The notes under the pieces are model-generated. The model was not told where the DNA came from. It did no database searches and worked only from the letters and a program-made list of their open reading frames with translations. This document shows, piece after piece, positions 24,850 to 36,219 of a stretch of DNA of 64,000 bases. Where the stretch lies: NCBI GenBank assembly GCA_021399435.1, contig JAJTUP010000002.1:1612001-1676000 (forward strand), read 5' to 3'. The translations under genes were made by a program, and so were the position numbers. The stretch comes from Diaporthe sp. PMI_573. Lineage: Eukaryota; Ascomycota; Sordariomycetes; Diaporthales; Diaporthaceae. The first letter of the stretch is position 1; the number at the start of each line of letters is the position of its first letter.

Positions 24850-26729
24850 TTAAAGCTTGTGTACAAAGGAGTTTGCTGTGATTCCTCGGAACTTCTTGCC
24901 GAAATACCAGAAGATTATACCGCAACAGGAGAAGAAAGTGATGAGGGCCATGTTGGTCAGGATAGGCGGGATGAAGCCCTTCTCCTCTGCCCATGGCGTC
25001 AAAAATTTTGACACTCCGTAGCCCCAGAGGTTCTTGTTTCTTTTGAGTGTTAGTTGATATTTATTTGGCCCAAGGAGGTGGGTCGATACTCACATCGTGA
25101 TGGTCACGAACAACGATCCCGTTACCGGTTTGTAACTATCGATTGCGTATGTCGAGGCAATGCTTGGCAGAGCAGCGACCTGGCATCCCAGAAAGCTATA
25201 TCCCACAATCACAATGGCTTCCCATTTCCAGTGGTAGTCGTAGCCAACACTAGTAACGATGCTGCCAATAATCATGATAATGATGTATGGGACCATAGCC
25301 ACCAGTCTCATCTCAGGCTCTCGGACGCCGTTGTTCCTCTTGGTCAAATACGCAGCCACCCAGTCGCTGAGAGGTCCACAGGTGAAAAGACCAATCATCC
25401 CACCGACCAGCACTGCGAGGTTGAACAGCCCGATAGTCTGGGACGAGAAGTTGTACGGCGGAGCAGCGAAGGCTTGTGACTGAGACAAGTTGACCACGAG
25501 GAAGCCGGAGGCGCTCCATGAGACAACGAACGCGGCGTACTCGACTATTGGGAAGAGGTGTAGGTAGAACGGCAGCCATAGTTCGCGGAACAGATTTCCG
25601 TGGTAGGGCTGGAAGGGCAAGAATTGTTTCTTGCCCGGGCTACCTCGGCCCAGACAAGGGTCGACGTGTGTTTCGGTAGGTTCGATCTTGCCACCAGTGG
25701 CGGCACTGTGTTGCGTTTCTGCTTGAGTGACTTGTGCTCCCAGAGCCTCCTCTTGATCAGTCCCGCTTTGTTTCTCGTGGAGCGAGCCGTCCGCCTTGTC
25801 GATCACCGCCTTCGGGTCTCTGACAGGCGGTGGCTTCGGCGCGTCACCTGTTTCCCAGGCCCTGTGATACCGGGTCTCTGGGAACAAGAAGATGCAGACC
25901 ACCAGAGTGAAGAGCAGCATTCCCGTGTTGAACCACCAAAAGCTTTCCACTCCGGTATGCTCGGCCATCGCACCGCTGATGATTGGTCCAACCATCAAAG
26001 ATCCAAAGTATAAGCTGAAGTATAGTGTTTGATACTTCCCACCTGTATGTTTGTCCTCAATTAGAAAATTCCTTGTGACAGTCCAGGTGTCTGAATGACT
26101 TTCGGGTATCCCAGAGGTCGTGGGTACGAAAGGGAAAATAACTACAGGCGAAAGAGATATTACTCACGATTGTGCAAAAAGATCACGTCGGCAATGACTT
26201 GAGGCATAAGAGTTTCACAAGGACCCGCACCTATACCATTGAGGACGGAAGCACCCATGAAGCTGTTGTAATCCTTGGCTCTCGCCCTCCAGATTGAGGA
26301 GATGACACATATGGCCATGGAACATATCGCGACGGGGCGTCTTCCAAAGCAGGTGCTCATCGGCACCCAGATGAAGTTGCTGAAGCCAAGAACCAGGATG
26401 GCAACTCCGGTGAATTGCACGACATCTGCAAGGCTGCGGTTGTACAGTTGGATATAGTCCCCGAACATGGGCGCAAGGGCAAGAGGCCCGAGGTTCTGGC
26501 TGAAAGAGACGGCCGTGGCACAGAATATCGTCGCGCCCTTCCAGAACGGCGACCAGTTCAAGGGGTCACGGGGGTCGTCGGATGGCTGAGGGACAAGAAC
26601 GGCACGATTGTTGCCCTTGACGAAGTGGTGCGTTCCCACATCTTGCATCAATTCCGTCCCGGGATAGATTTTCGTGTGAAGGACCTCCTCCAGCTCGTGG
26701 ATGGTGTTTTCGTCCAGATTTTCGTCCAT
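24850..26729 (-). CDS. MFS (major facilitator) transporter
   Basis: Minus-strand exons 26168-26729, 25094-26042 and 24850-25039 join in frame to 566 residues. A cytoplasmic N-terminus of about 65 residues includes DDPRDPLNWSP, the DPxNWS signature seen before helix 1 in fungal DHA1-type drug/metabolite exporters. Six helices follow, with a variant motif A (STCFGRRP) after helix 2 and GIGAGPCETL in helix 5. A central loop of about 90 residues is rich in charge, then six more helices with CGPLSDW in the second half. The C-terminus is short. The family exports or imports small organic molecules across the plasma membrane, and no substrate can be inferred. The second intron is 54 nt; without the third exon the last two helices would be missing, which supports the splice. 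Confidence 0.87.
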
Positions 26730-26784
26730 TCTTGGCGAGCGTCGTCAGGGGCCGAAGTGGTGAGAAAGTGGGGATTTAGGGACG

Positions 26785-27512
26785 TCAGCTTCGAGTGCCA
26801 GGCTTTGGTGTAGGTGCGACGACACTTGTGTAGGGCGATCGAGAATGCGACTCCACGAAGTCGTCTAAAATATTAAACGCCCGATTTGGGGTTGGATCGG
26901 CAATACAGTCGAGAAGCAACATGGCTCGTAGGTTGCGGACACGTTGGACGATATTTATTTGAGGCACGCCGCAGCTCTTTGACAAGCTGGCGTCGATGCT
27001 ACCTACCAATTTTATGCGTTCCGCCCCTGGGCCCAGATCATACGGACATCGTTTTGCAACCATGTCGACGGCCTGCCACACCATTGGGCCTAAGGTGCGG
27101 AGAGAGCTGGCCAGGTCTCCCATCGGGATGGAGCGGCGGCAATTGGGCCTTTTGAAGGTGATCCCGTCGCCCGGCGCACTCTCCCAAGTGACAGATAGAG
27201 TTCCTGCAAGCTAATCGCCGTCATCAAAGGGTCGCTGCAGTATGACATCCGGATCGGCGGTATTTGCACAGACATACACGTGGCCAAGCCTAGCGTTGCA
27301 TTTCCGCCAGCGCTGTCCCCAATTGCCTGCAACGCTACAGTGGCGAACCTCCTAATACCAAGGTTCAGGCCAACCGAACACCCGAGGTGCAATGTGCTTT
27401 TGATTTCCCCTTTTCGCCCAGCACTGCTGGTTTCCCCGGAGTGGTGGCATCCCCAGATCTTCGGAACCCCAGGTTTTCCCCACAACCCGCACAACCCGCA
27501 CAACCCGTGCAT
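26785..27512 (-). other. Unrecognised open region, possibly a decayed or spliced gene
   Basis: Two overlapping minus-strand frames (26785-27123 and 27090-27512) look more protein-like than their surroundings. One frame has GTLSVTWES, FKRPNC and LRTLGPMVWQAVD before a CPYD segment. The other contains IGDSAGGNATLG, superficially like the GDSAG nucleophile elbow of alpha/beta hydrolases, but the flanks do not fit that fold. A good intron candidate with GTATGT donor and TTGCAG acceptor lies between (about 27205-27280), yet joining the frames creates a stop or the wrong phase. A pseudogene is possible. I do not assign a function. Confidence 0.3.
27481..27507. repeat. Three tandem copies of CACAACCCG
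   Basis: Perfect 9-bp triplication. Confidence 0.9.
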
Positions 27513-30500
27513 GCGAGCCGCGTTGGAGCTTCCCCGCGAGACATGCCTCCTTAGCTTTTCTTCGCTTCACCACGGCTGTATGTTTCTCCGCTGTACAAAG
27601 ACTATAAGTTCCTAGGGCCTTGCTTAGTGCGCGTGTGAGCCACATAGCTGGTTTCATGACCTTTACCGGTATAAGCCTTAAGCAAGTACTCCGTAAGGTA
27701 CGGACGGAAAGCCGCTAGCCGGCCTAGAACGAGTTCGAACCAGAACGTCGGTAAGCGTTGCGTTAGCGTGTTGCCTCCACTGTCTTCATACAGCCATCAT
27801 TGCGATCGTACACAAAGTCTGGCAAATACCTGGGAATGATTGGTATTTCTCCAGTCCCGCACGACTTCCTGTCATGTGACGAGGCTTTACCTGCTCTGTA
27901 TTAGCAAGTCTTCCAAGGGCGACTCTTGGGGTACAACTAGATATAGGGACATTCCTCACATGTGCCCTTGATTGCAGTGAGCAGTATTGAGAGCATGGCG
28001 CACTAAGAAAGCGTTACGTGAACTTTAACCTAAAGCCGAACAACGATGAGAACTTCATTCAGCCGCATTGCTAGCACAACCTCTTGCTTCTACTCACATC
28101 AAGTCTGCCGACCTCTGCTGTCTCTGGGCCAAGTGATAGATTTGTAGCAATGAAGTGAGTGGTGACGAGAATGTAGTCCGTAACAGACCATCTGTCCCTC
28201 TTTACTGACAGCTCTGGCATGGCCTCCGACTTCGTGAGATCTCAAGGCTTTGTAGGCACCCTTACGATGCCGCTCGATCTGAATCAGACGTCACCAGGTG
28301 TGAAGAAACTCGTTTGAGGGGTGGAATAATAGATCAAGTGAGGAAACAGTTTATTTTTCTCCAGTACGCCGTAGTTTGCGCCCAAGTGCAAAACTAGGAC
28401 TGTTTGGAATAGAAGCACGTTAGAAAACTGTCAGAGTCACCTGGATCTGTCCGCCAATGTCTGTAGGACGGGATAGCATGTCTACAAGTGATATCGTGCC
28501 TAACAACACAAGCATAATTGGCCCAATCACTGTCGTGAGTAGCCCTACCTTGTTGCGGAGCGGGAGAGCCGGGACGCAGTCTCCTGAATCATGATTACTG
28601 GCCATGGGCCAGGAGTAATGTGCTCAACCGCTTGCGCCGCGCTCTGGCCCAGCCCAACTGAATACAAGGATGCCTGAGAGAAGCGATTATCGTCCCCGGT
28701 ACAAAACAATGGTGGCACTGCGATGAGACCAACCTCAAGAGCAAAAAGGCGGTAAGAAGTCACTGGGCATTACTGAGCATTTCCTGGAGGATGGTGCTTC
28801 CGCGGATGATTCTGGGGTTTGACCGCGTGATTACGGATCCCGGCAAAAATTGCCGGAAAAGACTCGAAACAGGTCCAATACCCAAAGCCTCATTTCTAGC
28901 ACGATGGGGCACCTATGGTGGCTTATCCTCGCGTGTGTTTGAGGGCTTCGCCAGCTTGTAAACTTTAAAACCCACCACTACACCCGCCGGTTAGCTACAA
29001 ATACTTGTGAACATTCATCGTTTTGTGGTCGGACGGGGTGATGTACGATTACTGTTCGTCTAGGGTTCCGAGCTTGAATTCGACCTGAGTATGATGCTAA
29101 CATACAGAAATCTACTTCGTAAGGAGTTCTAAATCGCCTGACACAGCAGTCTGTTCACTTTACAAGCCTTAGGACCAGCCCGCCATCTTGGGCCAAACTG
29201 TTTGCTTGCAGAAGCGACTAGAGAAAGTTCAGACTATGTAAGATCCTAGCAAAGCTTAATGCTATGTATCAAATTACCGGCCTGCCCAATACAGTCAAAG
29301 CGGTTTGGCGTGTAACGGCTAAGTCTCATTATGGACTCTTCCACCGAGAACATTCCATTGGACTCGCACCGCCTTGGCCTGTTATCCTGGGCGGAAACTG
29401 AAACCCTATATGGAAATCCGGTAACGGGGAGTTGGTAAAGCTTGGCAGACATGCGACGACATCCCTGGTTCATTTCGCAAAGGTGCCTGAGTCCGCGAAT
29501 CTCGCCAATTGTGGCTTGTCCTGGTCGGATGATGCCGAGCAGGGAACTAGTCTCTGCCTCTGAAGAGGCAAGTTGAAACTTCCTGTGAGCTCAGGCAAGA
29601 CAGGCGTCTTTCACAACCTGACTTCTTTTCTGTCGCCATACTCGTAATTACCCTCCTGTACCCAAGCCGTCTGAGTCATCATCGATTCCACCGACTTACC
29701 CGACTCGGGGTCTTGCGGTAAGGTCTTCCGTTCCCGGACAACCTTGGCAGGGTCTCGACCCCTCAAACGACTCTGCTACTCAGCCCACCCAAACGATCTG
29801 GAGACGGCTCCATTGAGTCGTGCTTATGGAGAAGAAAATCTCTCGGCCCGCGAAGGCAGAAAATGGACCGCACTGTTACTCTCCACTCGTGTGGAGGTAC
29901 GAGAACTTAGCATCCCCTGTGTCCCTGTGTGGCACAATTAGATGAACAAACCTCGCTCATTGGAAGACACATTCAACCGTGTACCAGGTAGATAGAACCT
30001 TCAAAGCAAAGTCTAGAATCGGCGATCTAGTCCTCGGCTCTAGGTAGGACATTGGAATCTGTGCTTCCCCTCTTCAGCCCGGCAACGGACTTGGGTTCAG
30101 TGCACGGATACGGCCTCCTATGCGGACGGCCTTCAGGCATGACAGGGAGTATCTTTTCTCTTCTGTGTTTCTGATGGATTAGAATCGATCAAACACGTGG
30201 CACAGATCAATCAGTTTTAGGATAGCAGTTTCACGACGGAAGAGTTGATGAATCGTCGCCGTCTCAGCCGACGGCATAACGATTCGATCGCGACTCGTAA
30301 TCCCATCGTTGTCCCTACACTTAAGCGGAGTCACCAAGACTACACCGCTGAGGCAGCATTAAGTGGCTCGCTTCACGACCCGTATCCACATGCCGTTCGC
30401 CGCGTATCCCGAACAGTAGGTACTTAGTACACTACATACTGAAGTATGGCTGGCTGACTATGTGTTACTCCACAATCGGGTACTATCGTGAGTGCCACTG

Positions 30501-31020
30501 CGCCCAGGAATGAATATGTATCCATCACAGTAAATGGGGCGCGCCAACACCGGCTCCGCCGACCCTCAGGAAGAGCTTAAAATATGGAGCCCAGTGCCCA
30601 TCATGTGATTCCACAGCCGTGTACACGATGTTATATCGAGGGCATGCTGTCAAGGGACCAATATTAGCCCTTAACATCCCGTCAGCACTCAGGTGTATAC
30701 ATTAGCACCCAGACAATTGTGTTAATACGATATTGACCCTGCAATTAATGGGTCTCGGTTAAAAGTTACACGGGAGGTACGAGTCCATGGATAATGGATA
30801 CCGAAGCCTTGCGAGCATCGCCAGCCTTTCAATGATGGGTCAAGTCGCCAAGTCGGTTACCATGTTTCTTACGGCGGGGATGTCGCCCGAGGCAAGGCGC
30901 CATCCTCTTGAATCATCCTAATCCATGCTCTCTTGCGTCGATGTTCGGATTTGTATTCAGTTCCGAACATATAACAGAGTATGTCGGTTGATATTACTTT
31001 CTGGGGAGGGGGGACAAGTC
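27513..31020. other. Gene-poor 3.5 kb upstream of the ethylene-forming-enzyme-like gene
   Basis: No frame has domain features or consistent splicing. Two short overlapping minus-strand frames (28420-28763) contain one hydrophobic segment. A perfect inverted repeat (arms CCGGCAA, loop AAA) occupies 28840-28856. No transposase-like coding sequence or long terminal repeat was seen. Confidence 0.5.
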
Positions 31021-31028
31021 TATAAAAG
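31021..31028 (+). promoter_or_regulatory. TATA box of the ethylene-forming-enzyme-like gene
   Basis: TATAAAAG about 100 bp before the ATG at 31127, a usual spacing if transcription starts near 31050. Confidence 0.6.
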
Positions 31029-31126
31029 GGAGCTCTTGACGACCATCACTGGATAGCTTGGTCAACATTCTCTGCACTCGAGCAGGTTCACCGAGACACA
31101 TATCCAAGTTTCCCTACCATCACATC

Positions 31127-32507
31127 ATGCCTCTCGTCCTTTCAAAAGCTGCCAGGCATCTGGCTACTCGCCATGGCCGATCACTTGCCACTAGGACCAT
31201 GGCCACAGTCCACAATACCCACACCCGGGACGCCGGAGCCACCATGCCTCCTGGTCACAAGGCCAAGGTGGGGTGTCTCGAGACCTTCGACCTCCCCGAT
31301 CGTGTCACCGGGTCACTCAGTGACAAGGCGATGGGGCAAGCACTTATCAAAGCTTGGAAACGCGACGGCATCTTCCAGATCTCCATGAATAGCAGTCAAC
31401 GGGAGATCTACAAGTACGCAGAGAACGCCAGCAAGGGGTTCTTCGCAAAACCCCACAATGAGAAGGCGGCCTGCGTTGACTCACAGAGCTATGCTGGGTA
31501 CATTGCTTCGGGGGAGGAGATCACAGACGGCATTGCGGACTACTCAGAGATCTTCACCGTCACAAAAGATCTCGGCCTGGCGGAGCCAAGGGTCGCTAAG
31601 AAGTGGCCATGCCACGGACCGTGCCCTTGGCCTGACGCGGAAATGCGAGACCCCATGAAGACCTACATGAACTACCTCGGCGACTCTGGAGAGAAGCTCC
31701 TGGCTTTGACCGAGCTGGGTCTGGGTGTTCCCAGGGGTTCTTTGCTGCAGTACACACAGGACGGCTGGCACCACATGAGGATACTACGGTAAGCTCTGAA
31801 GTCACTCCTGCCGCTACTCAGTGCATGGTAACTAAGTCATAACTCAGATTCCCTCCCACAAACAAGACGAACGGGAAAGGAAAGGCAGGTCGTGGTATCG
31901 GAAGTCACACCGACTACGGTCTGTTGGTCATTGCTGCTCAAGACGATGTCGGAGGACTCTTCATTCGTCCTCCCTACCAAGGCGAAACTTACGCCAACTG
32001 GGAGAAGAGCGCTGCGGGCATGAAGGAAGATGATGAGGGTTGGGTCTACGTGCCTCCTGTCGCTGACACCTTCACGGTATTCCCAGGTAAGCAACGCAGG
32101 CCACCGAGCTTTGAGTGTGCGAAGTTGGTCTCTGACATCCACCAGGTGACATGATGCAATACATGACCGACTCTTTCCTGCCATCCACCCCTCACAAAGT
32201 CGGGCTTAACACAAGGGACCGCTTCGCCTTCGCCTACTTCCACGAGCCCAGCTTCCAGGCTGTCGTGAAGCCCCTGGAGGGGTACAACAACGGCCAGAAG
32301 CCTCAAGAAGGTATCCACTACGGGACACACTTCACCAACATGTTCATGCGGAACTACCCGGACCGCATCACCACTCAGAGGCTTCATGCCGAGGATCGGT
32401 ACAAGGTTCTTGCGCAGCCTGAGCTCCGGACCATGATGAGCCAGGCGTTGGGACAGCAAGCGGCGATGAATGCAACTCATATATCGGCAGCCTTCCAGAC
32501 TGCTTAA
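31127..32507 (+). CDS. 2-oxoglutarate/Fe(II) oxygenase closely resembling ethylene-forming enzyme
   Basis: Exons 31127-31788, 31848-32086 and 32146-32507 join in frame to 420 residues. From residue 51 on, the protein follows bacterial (Pseudomonas) ethylene-forming enzyme nearly throughout: GWHHMR, GSHTDYGLLVIAAQDDVGGL, FTNMFMR and YPDRITTQR. The iron triad is H241, D243, H317; R326 in NTRDRF should bind the 2-oxoglutarate carboxylate. Residues that hold L-arginine in the bacterial enzyme have counterparts: E131 and T133 (SGEEIT), Y244, R369. Differences include Ile132 for Val and Asn370 for Cys. Known enzymes make ethylene from 2-oxoglutarate, and hydroxylate arginine to give succinate and pyrroline-carboxylate. 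The first 45 residues are an extra, acid-poor, Arg/Ser-rich segment like a mitochondrial presequence; M25 could start a shorter form. Ethylene production itself is inference. Confidence 0.9.
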
Positions 32508-32557
32508 GTAACTATGGGATTTTCTAGGAGTTCAGCGGATTGAAATTTCTCTTTTTG

Positions 32558-32563
32558 AATAAA
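32558..32563 (+). terminator. AATAAA polyadenylation-type signal
   Basis: AATAAA 51 bp after the stop codon of the ethylene-forming-enzyme-like gene. Confidence 0.45.
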
Positions 32564-33062
32564 AGTACAGATCGGGACACTCAGATTGATATCGTCCACA
32601 ATGCTACCGTTCGACCATCATCACTGTTAATGCATACCTGATCTCTGACACAAGGCTTGACTGTCACTGTAGATCTAGCCGTGCCGGCGAAAAGACCACA
32701 AATAATCGACTTCAAGATTGTTGAATCGACTAATGCAGTGAGATATAAAGCCATGCGGCCACAATCTTCATCATTGATGTTGTAGTCGCCATCGGAGTTT
32801 CTTCAATCCAATCACGATAGACATGTATTCTGCCATAATCCCCTCCCACATACCCGTGTTACTTGCATGGTTTTCGGGTATGTCGGGTGCTTCACAATGA
32901 TTTGGGCAGGTAAGGAGGACGGTAGCTAGATGCCCAACTTAAGTCTTTTCCGTCGTGAATCATTCGAAATTATGTACAAAATAAAATGGTGACAATTGGC
33001 TTCTAAATCACCTGAAATTGAAATCATATTCAAAGCGGATTGGACGGCTGCCACAAGTCCCA
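32564..33062. other. Intergenic between converging genes, no gene seen
   Basis: About 500 bp between the ethylene-forming-enzyme-like gene and the stop of the minus-strand 7TM gene. AT-rich, with no coding signal. Confidence 0.6.
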
Positions 33063-35043
33063 TTACAATTCTCCTTGTTGCCTGTCTTCAGATTCATCCT
33101 CCCTGCGACCCTGTCGTATAGACGTCCCCTCACTGCCCGTCGCGTAATTTTTGGTTTCTGGAGTTGACTTGACCGACGCATTCGACTGTTGGATGTCTTC
33201 ACCCGAGTTTCCGAACCTTCCGAGATGTAAACTTCCCGGAACGAGACTGCCGGGATGAGCATCCCCTCCCAAGCTTCCAAGGGCTCTCACTGGGCGCGGT
33301 CCTGGAATGGACGAATCCCCCACCAGAGTCGTCCAATCGGTTCCAGGATATCTTGGTACACCCCAAGGCTTGTCCTGATAACTGGGCGGCGCAGGTTCCT
33401 TTTGTGTGATCCAGTAGATTACAGCGGCACAGATGAAGACTATGGGACAGTAGTCAGCTCTAGCAATGTGATTTTCGGACTGCTCTTCAGAGTTTTGGGT
33501 GGCTTACCATCGATCCTGCAGAGCATGAGACAAAGCCAAGCGCTTAGTCCATCGTACGCGATTGACACGCCCAGGTTTCTTGGCATATTAGCTGCACTGC
33601 TACTTCGTCACTCGGTGTCAGACAGGTTATTGGCTCACAGAGAGGTAGCCGTCAGAGTTATGACAGACCCGAAGAACGTTTTTCGCGCAAGATTGTAGAG
33701 GCGCACAACACTAGAGTCCGTATCCTGGCTTGCTCGTCTCGGACACACTATTGCTTTGAATCTGTTCGTCCCCTCGGGTTTCAATTCTGGAAATCCTTGG
33801 ATGAGTTACAAAAGGACAACTAACGATATTTGTTTTCCCGAGACTCACTTATTAATGGATAAAGGAACCATGATGTCAGCCATAGCTAAGCAATGTGGTG
33901 TTAATCCTGATTCAGTTGTATGATGCCTGGCCAGAGCAGAGATATATGGGCTGTGCTTACATTGATGCCAACGTCGCAAGCAAATGCTGTAGCAAGAAAT
34001 CGCTGGTGTACTCCAATGATACACTCAGTGACACAGAGTCAGCTAATACTGGGACGAGGAAAATAGATAGAGTGCTTAGGAATACGGCGAAGGTTTGTCC
34101 TCCGGAAGGCAGAAAGTATCTTGAAGTCACCTACTGTGCCGGAATTGTTGTGGCTAATGTGGAACACTATGTAAACCGGGATCCAAGTAACATAACAGAC
34201 TAGAAATCGGTGTTATTAGAGAACGTGAATAGTGCAGTATATCTGGGCTGGAATATGCACATACGTAAGACAGCGACGAGGTTAAGAATGTAGAGCTTGG
34301 ATTTAAGGCGGCCACGCCCGCTGCCCCTTATAACATACTATGGCAGTCAGTTTGTAAATTCTCGTGGTTTCAAGACAAGGCAGACAGCCTGGACTCACAA
34401 ATCGCTCGACGAGAAGAAGGTAGATTAGCTAGCCTCGGTCAATCTTTGGTCTGGCCACTTTCTCGCGGTTTGCGAATATGAGACAACGTACCACCTTTGA
34501 AGTGTCGTCAGCTACCTGATTCCGAAGATCGTGCATCATGGGGTACTAATATACCTTGCTGATGAAATAGCCCACAACGCAGATATAAGAGCCGGCCGCA
34601 CAGGCGTGAGAGTCAACATTCATGTCGAAGCTACCGAATTGGAGGACGGAGGATCCGGCGAAAAATAGCCACGAATCCACAAAAAGGGCCAAGATGACTG
34701 TTGTGGCATGGTCAGTAATTGGGAGTTCGCAGAGAAGCTGGCCTGCATATCAGACGCAGGGCAGTGACTCACGCCAGTCGATGTAGGAAAGGTCGCGCCA
34801 TTGCGATACTTGTCGATAACGTTGTACTGTATCCTGTCTCAGCCACAGCCTCTGAAGCCGCACAATCATCCAGCTAGACCCACTGAGGAAATGGAATACG
34901 AAGCTCGCAGCCACGAGCGATGTCAGACCGCCTGCGACGCTCCCGGGGAGACTCTCTCCAACACGGAGGCCGCGGCCAGACTCGGAGCGGAGGCCAATGT
35001 CCACGCGTGACGCAAGGCCTCCTCCGATCAAAGGCGGCGCCAT
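33063..35043 (-). CDS. Fungal 7TM-type membrane protein with 10-11 exons, one possibly 3 nt
   Basis: Minus-strand exons: 34773-35043, 34555-34697, 34492-34494 (one codon), 34399-34428, 34265-34337, 34135-34166, 33961-34023, 33849-33885, 33639-33747, 33508-33596, 33063-33439. They total 408 residues with no internal stop. Several splices rebuild blocks I know from a fungal membrane family: LFVDSWLFFA, SKVLIYLLLVERFYVIRG, GTCIIG, then a WLTSWFLYPL helix, a WLCLMLC helix and VFICAAVIYWITQ. Seven hydrophobic segments precede a polar tail of about 110 residues. Some introns are very short (42 nt at 33597-33638). The start of exon 33747 is the least certain boundary; an acceptor about 20 nt further in also fits. 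The family has no biochemical assignment known to me; it resembles G-protein-coupled-receptor-type fungal proteins in topology only. Confidence 0.7.
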
Positions 35044-36219
35044 CGCGGATCCGCCCGGGGGATTGGACCCAGGAGGAAGAACGAAAAGTGCGATTTCAGT
35101 GTGTCGTGGAAATAGGGTGGGCCAAGCAACCGTTCGCCCTCAGTTTATCACGGCCCTGTCAGTGTCTGAAGTGTTGAGGCAAGCAAGCCTGCGGGGAGGG
35201 GACAGATTTAGGCCGGGTGGGGATCAGAAAGTGAAAGAATGGCCCTACGGAGCACAGAGCGCAACTCACGGGGTTTGACGGGCATTTACCCGAGCCCAGA
35301 GTTTTGCAAAGCCCTGGTGCCCAAGAAGAGGAGAGAGATCCGCGCGTGCCATCGTAACTTGATCACCGCCTGTTGGCTTTCGCGAGTCGTGCGTACATGA
35401 GGGGCCTGTTGCAATGCTACCCTTAAGTGGACGAGAGGGGAGGCTCACATCCGTGCCAAAGCCGACCAAAAAGCTAAAATTTTGGAGAACAGCAGCAGAA
35501 GGCACAAGGATCTAGTCACATGCATTCCCTCATCCGAAGTATTGACAAAGACATATCGTGTCGCGCGGAGGTCGACAGCATAGGTTCAAAACAGAGAAGC
35601 ATAGCCGTGTTTGGAGCAGGGCTGAATGAGCACCACCGACTTCACTACTTCACCCAACCACTCATCCGTGGCTGCAGCATCTGGACCGGACCGTATTTCA
35701 GTCCAGGGGTGGGTTGCATTGACTACGTAGCAAACACACCACGCAATCTAGCGACCGAATCCGCTTCAGCCATGTTGAACCTGGCTTTCCTATATAGCAT
35801 TCTGCTATTGCAGCTGCTGAGCTTTTCGAAAGATCCTAGAACCTTCCGCGGGATGGAATTAACGCACTGGCATGACAGTCAAGAAAAAGTGAGGTTGTAT
35901 CTTTCCCCCAGCGTCTGAACGTGAATATCGCGAGATAAGGGGTGCTGAAGTATTCACACATGCAGCCCTGGCCTGTCAGCAGGTGCGACCTTCATGGGGA
36001 GCCGGTGAACGGCTGAAACAAACCAAGAAGGCTGATGCAAGACCAACATCTTTGGTTGTCTCAAGACTTTGACCTCGTCTGCCAAGATAAAATACACAAA
36101 AATTTGTGTGATTTAAGTGCCGCATTTACCATGAGATATGCGCCTGAGCTGCTGCAGCAATGGATCGTATCCCGACTTCATCAAGCAGTGCATCTACCCC
36201 GACATAGGACCCGGGCCCG
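35044..36219. other. Intergenic, no gene seen
   Basis: About 1.2 kb upstream of the 7TM gene and downstream of the Zn2Cys6 gene. Frames here have no domain features. Confidence 0.55.

Noticed and set aside
27200..27360. GDSAGG motif as evidence for an alpha/beta hydrolase
   Set aside because: Neither the preceding strand nor the following helix fits the fold, and the Asp/His partners were not found.
27720..27760. GTTCGAAC, resembling a tRNA T-loop
   Set aside because: Flanking bases do not form a T stem, and no anticodon or acceptor arm could be drawn.
28420..28763. Two overlapping minus-strand frames with a hydrophobic stretch
   Set aside because: No signal peptide or domain, and no intron links the frames coherently.
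35520..35918. 132-codon plus-strand frame with ATG
   Set aside because: No domain, splice or composition support; lies in the upstream region of the 7TM gene.
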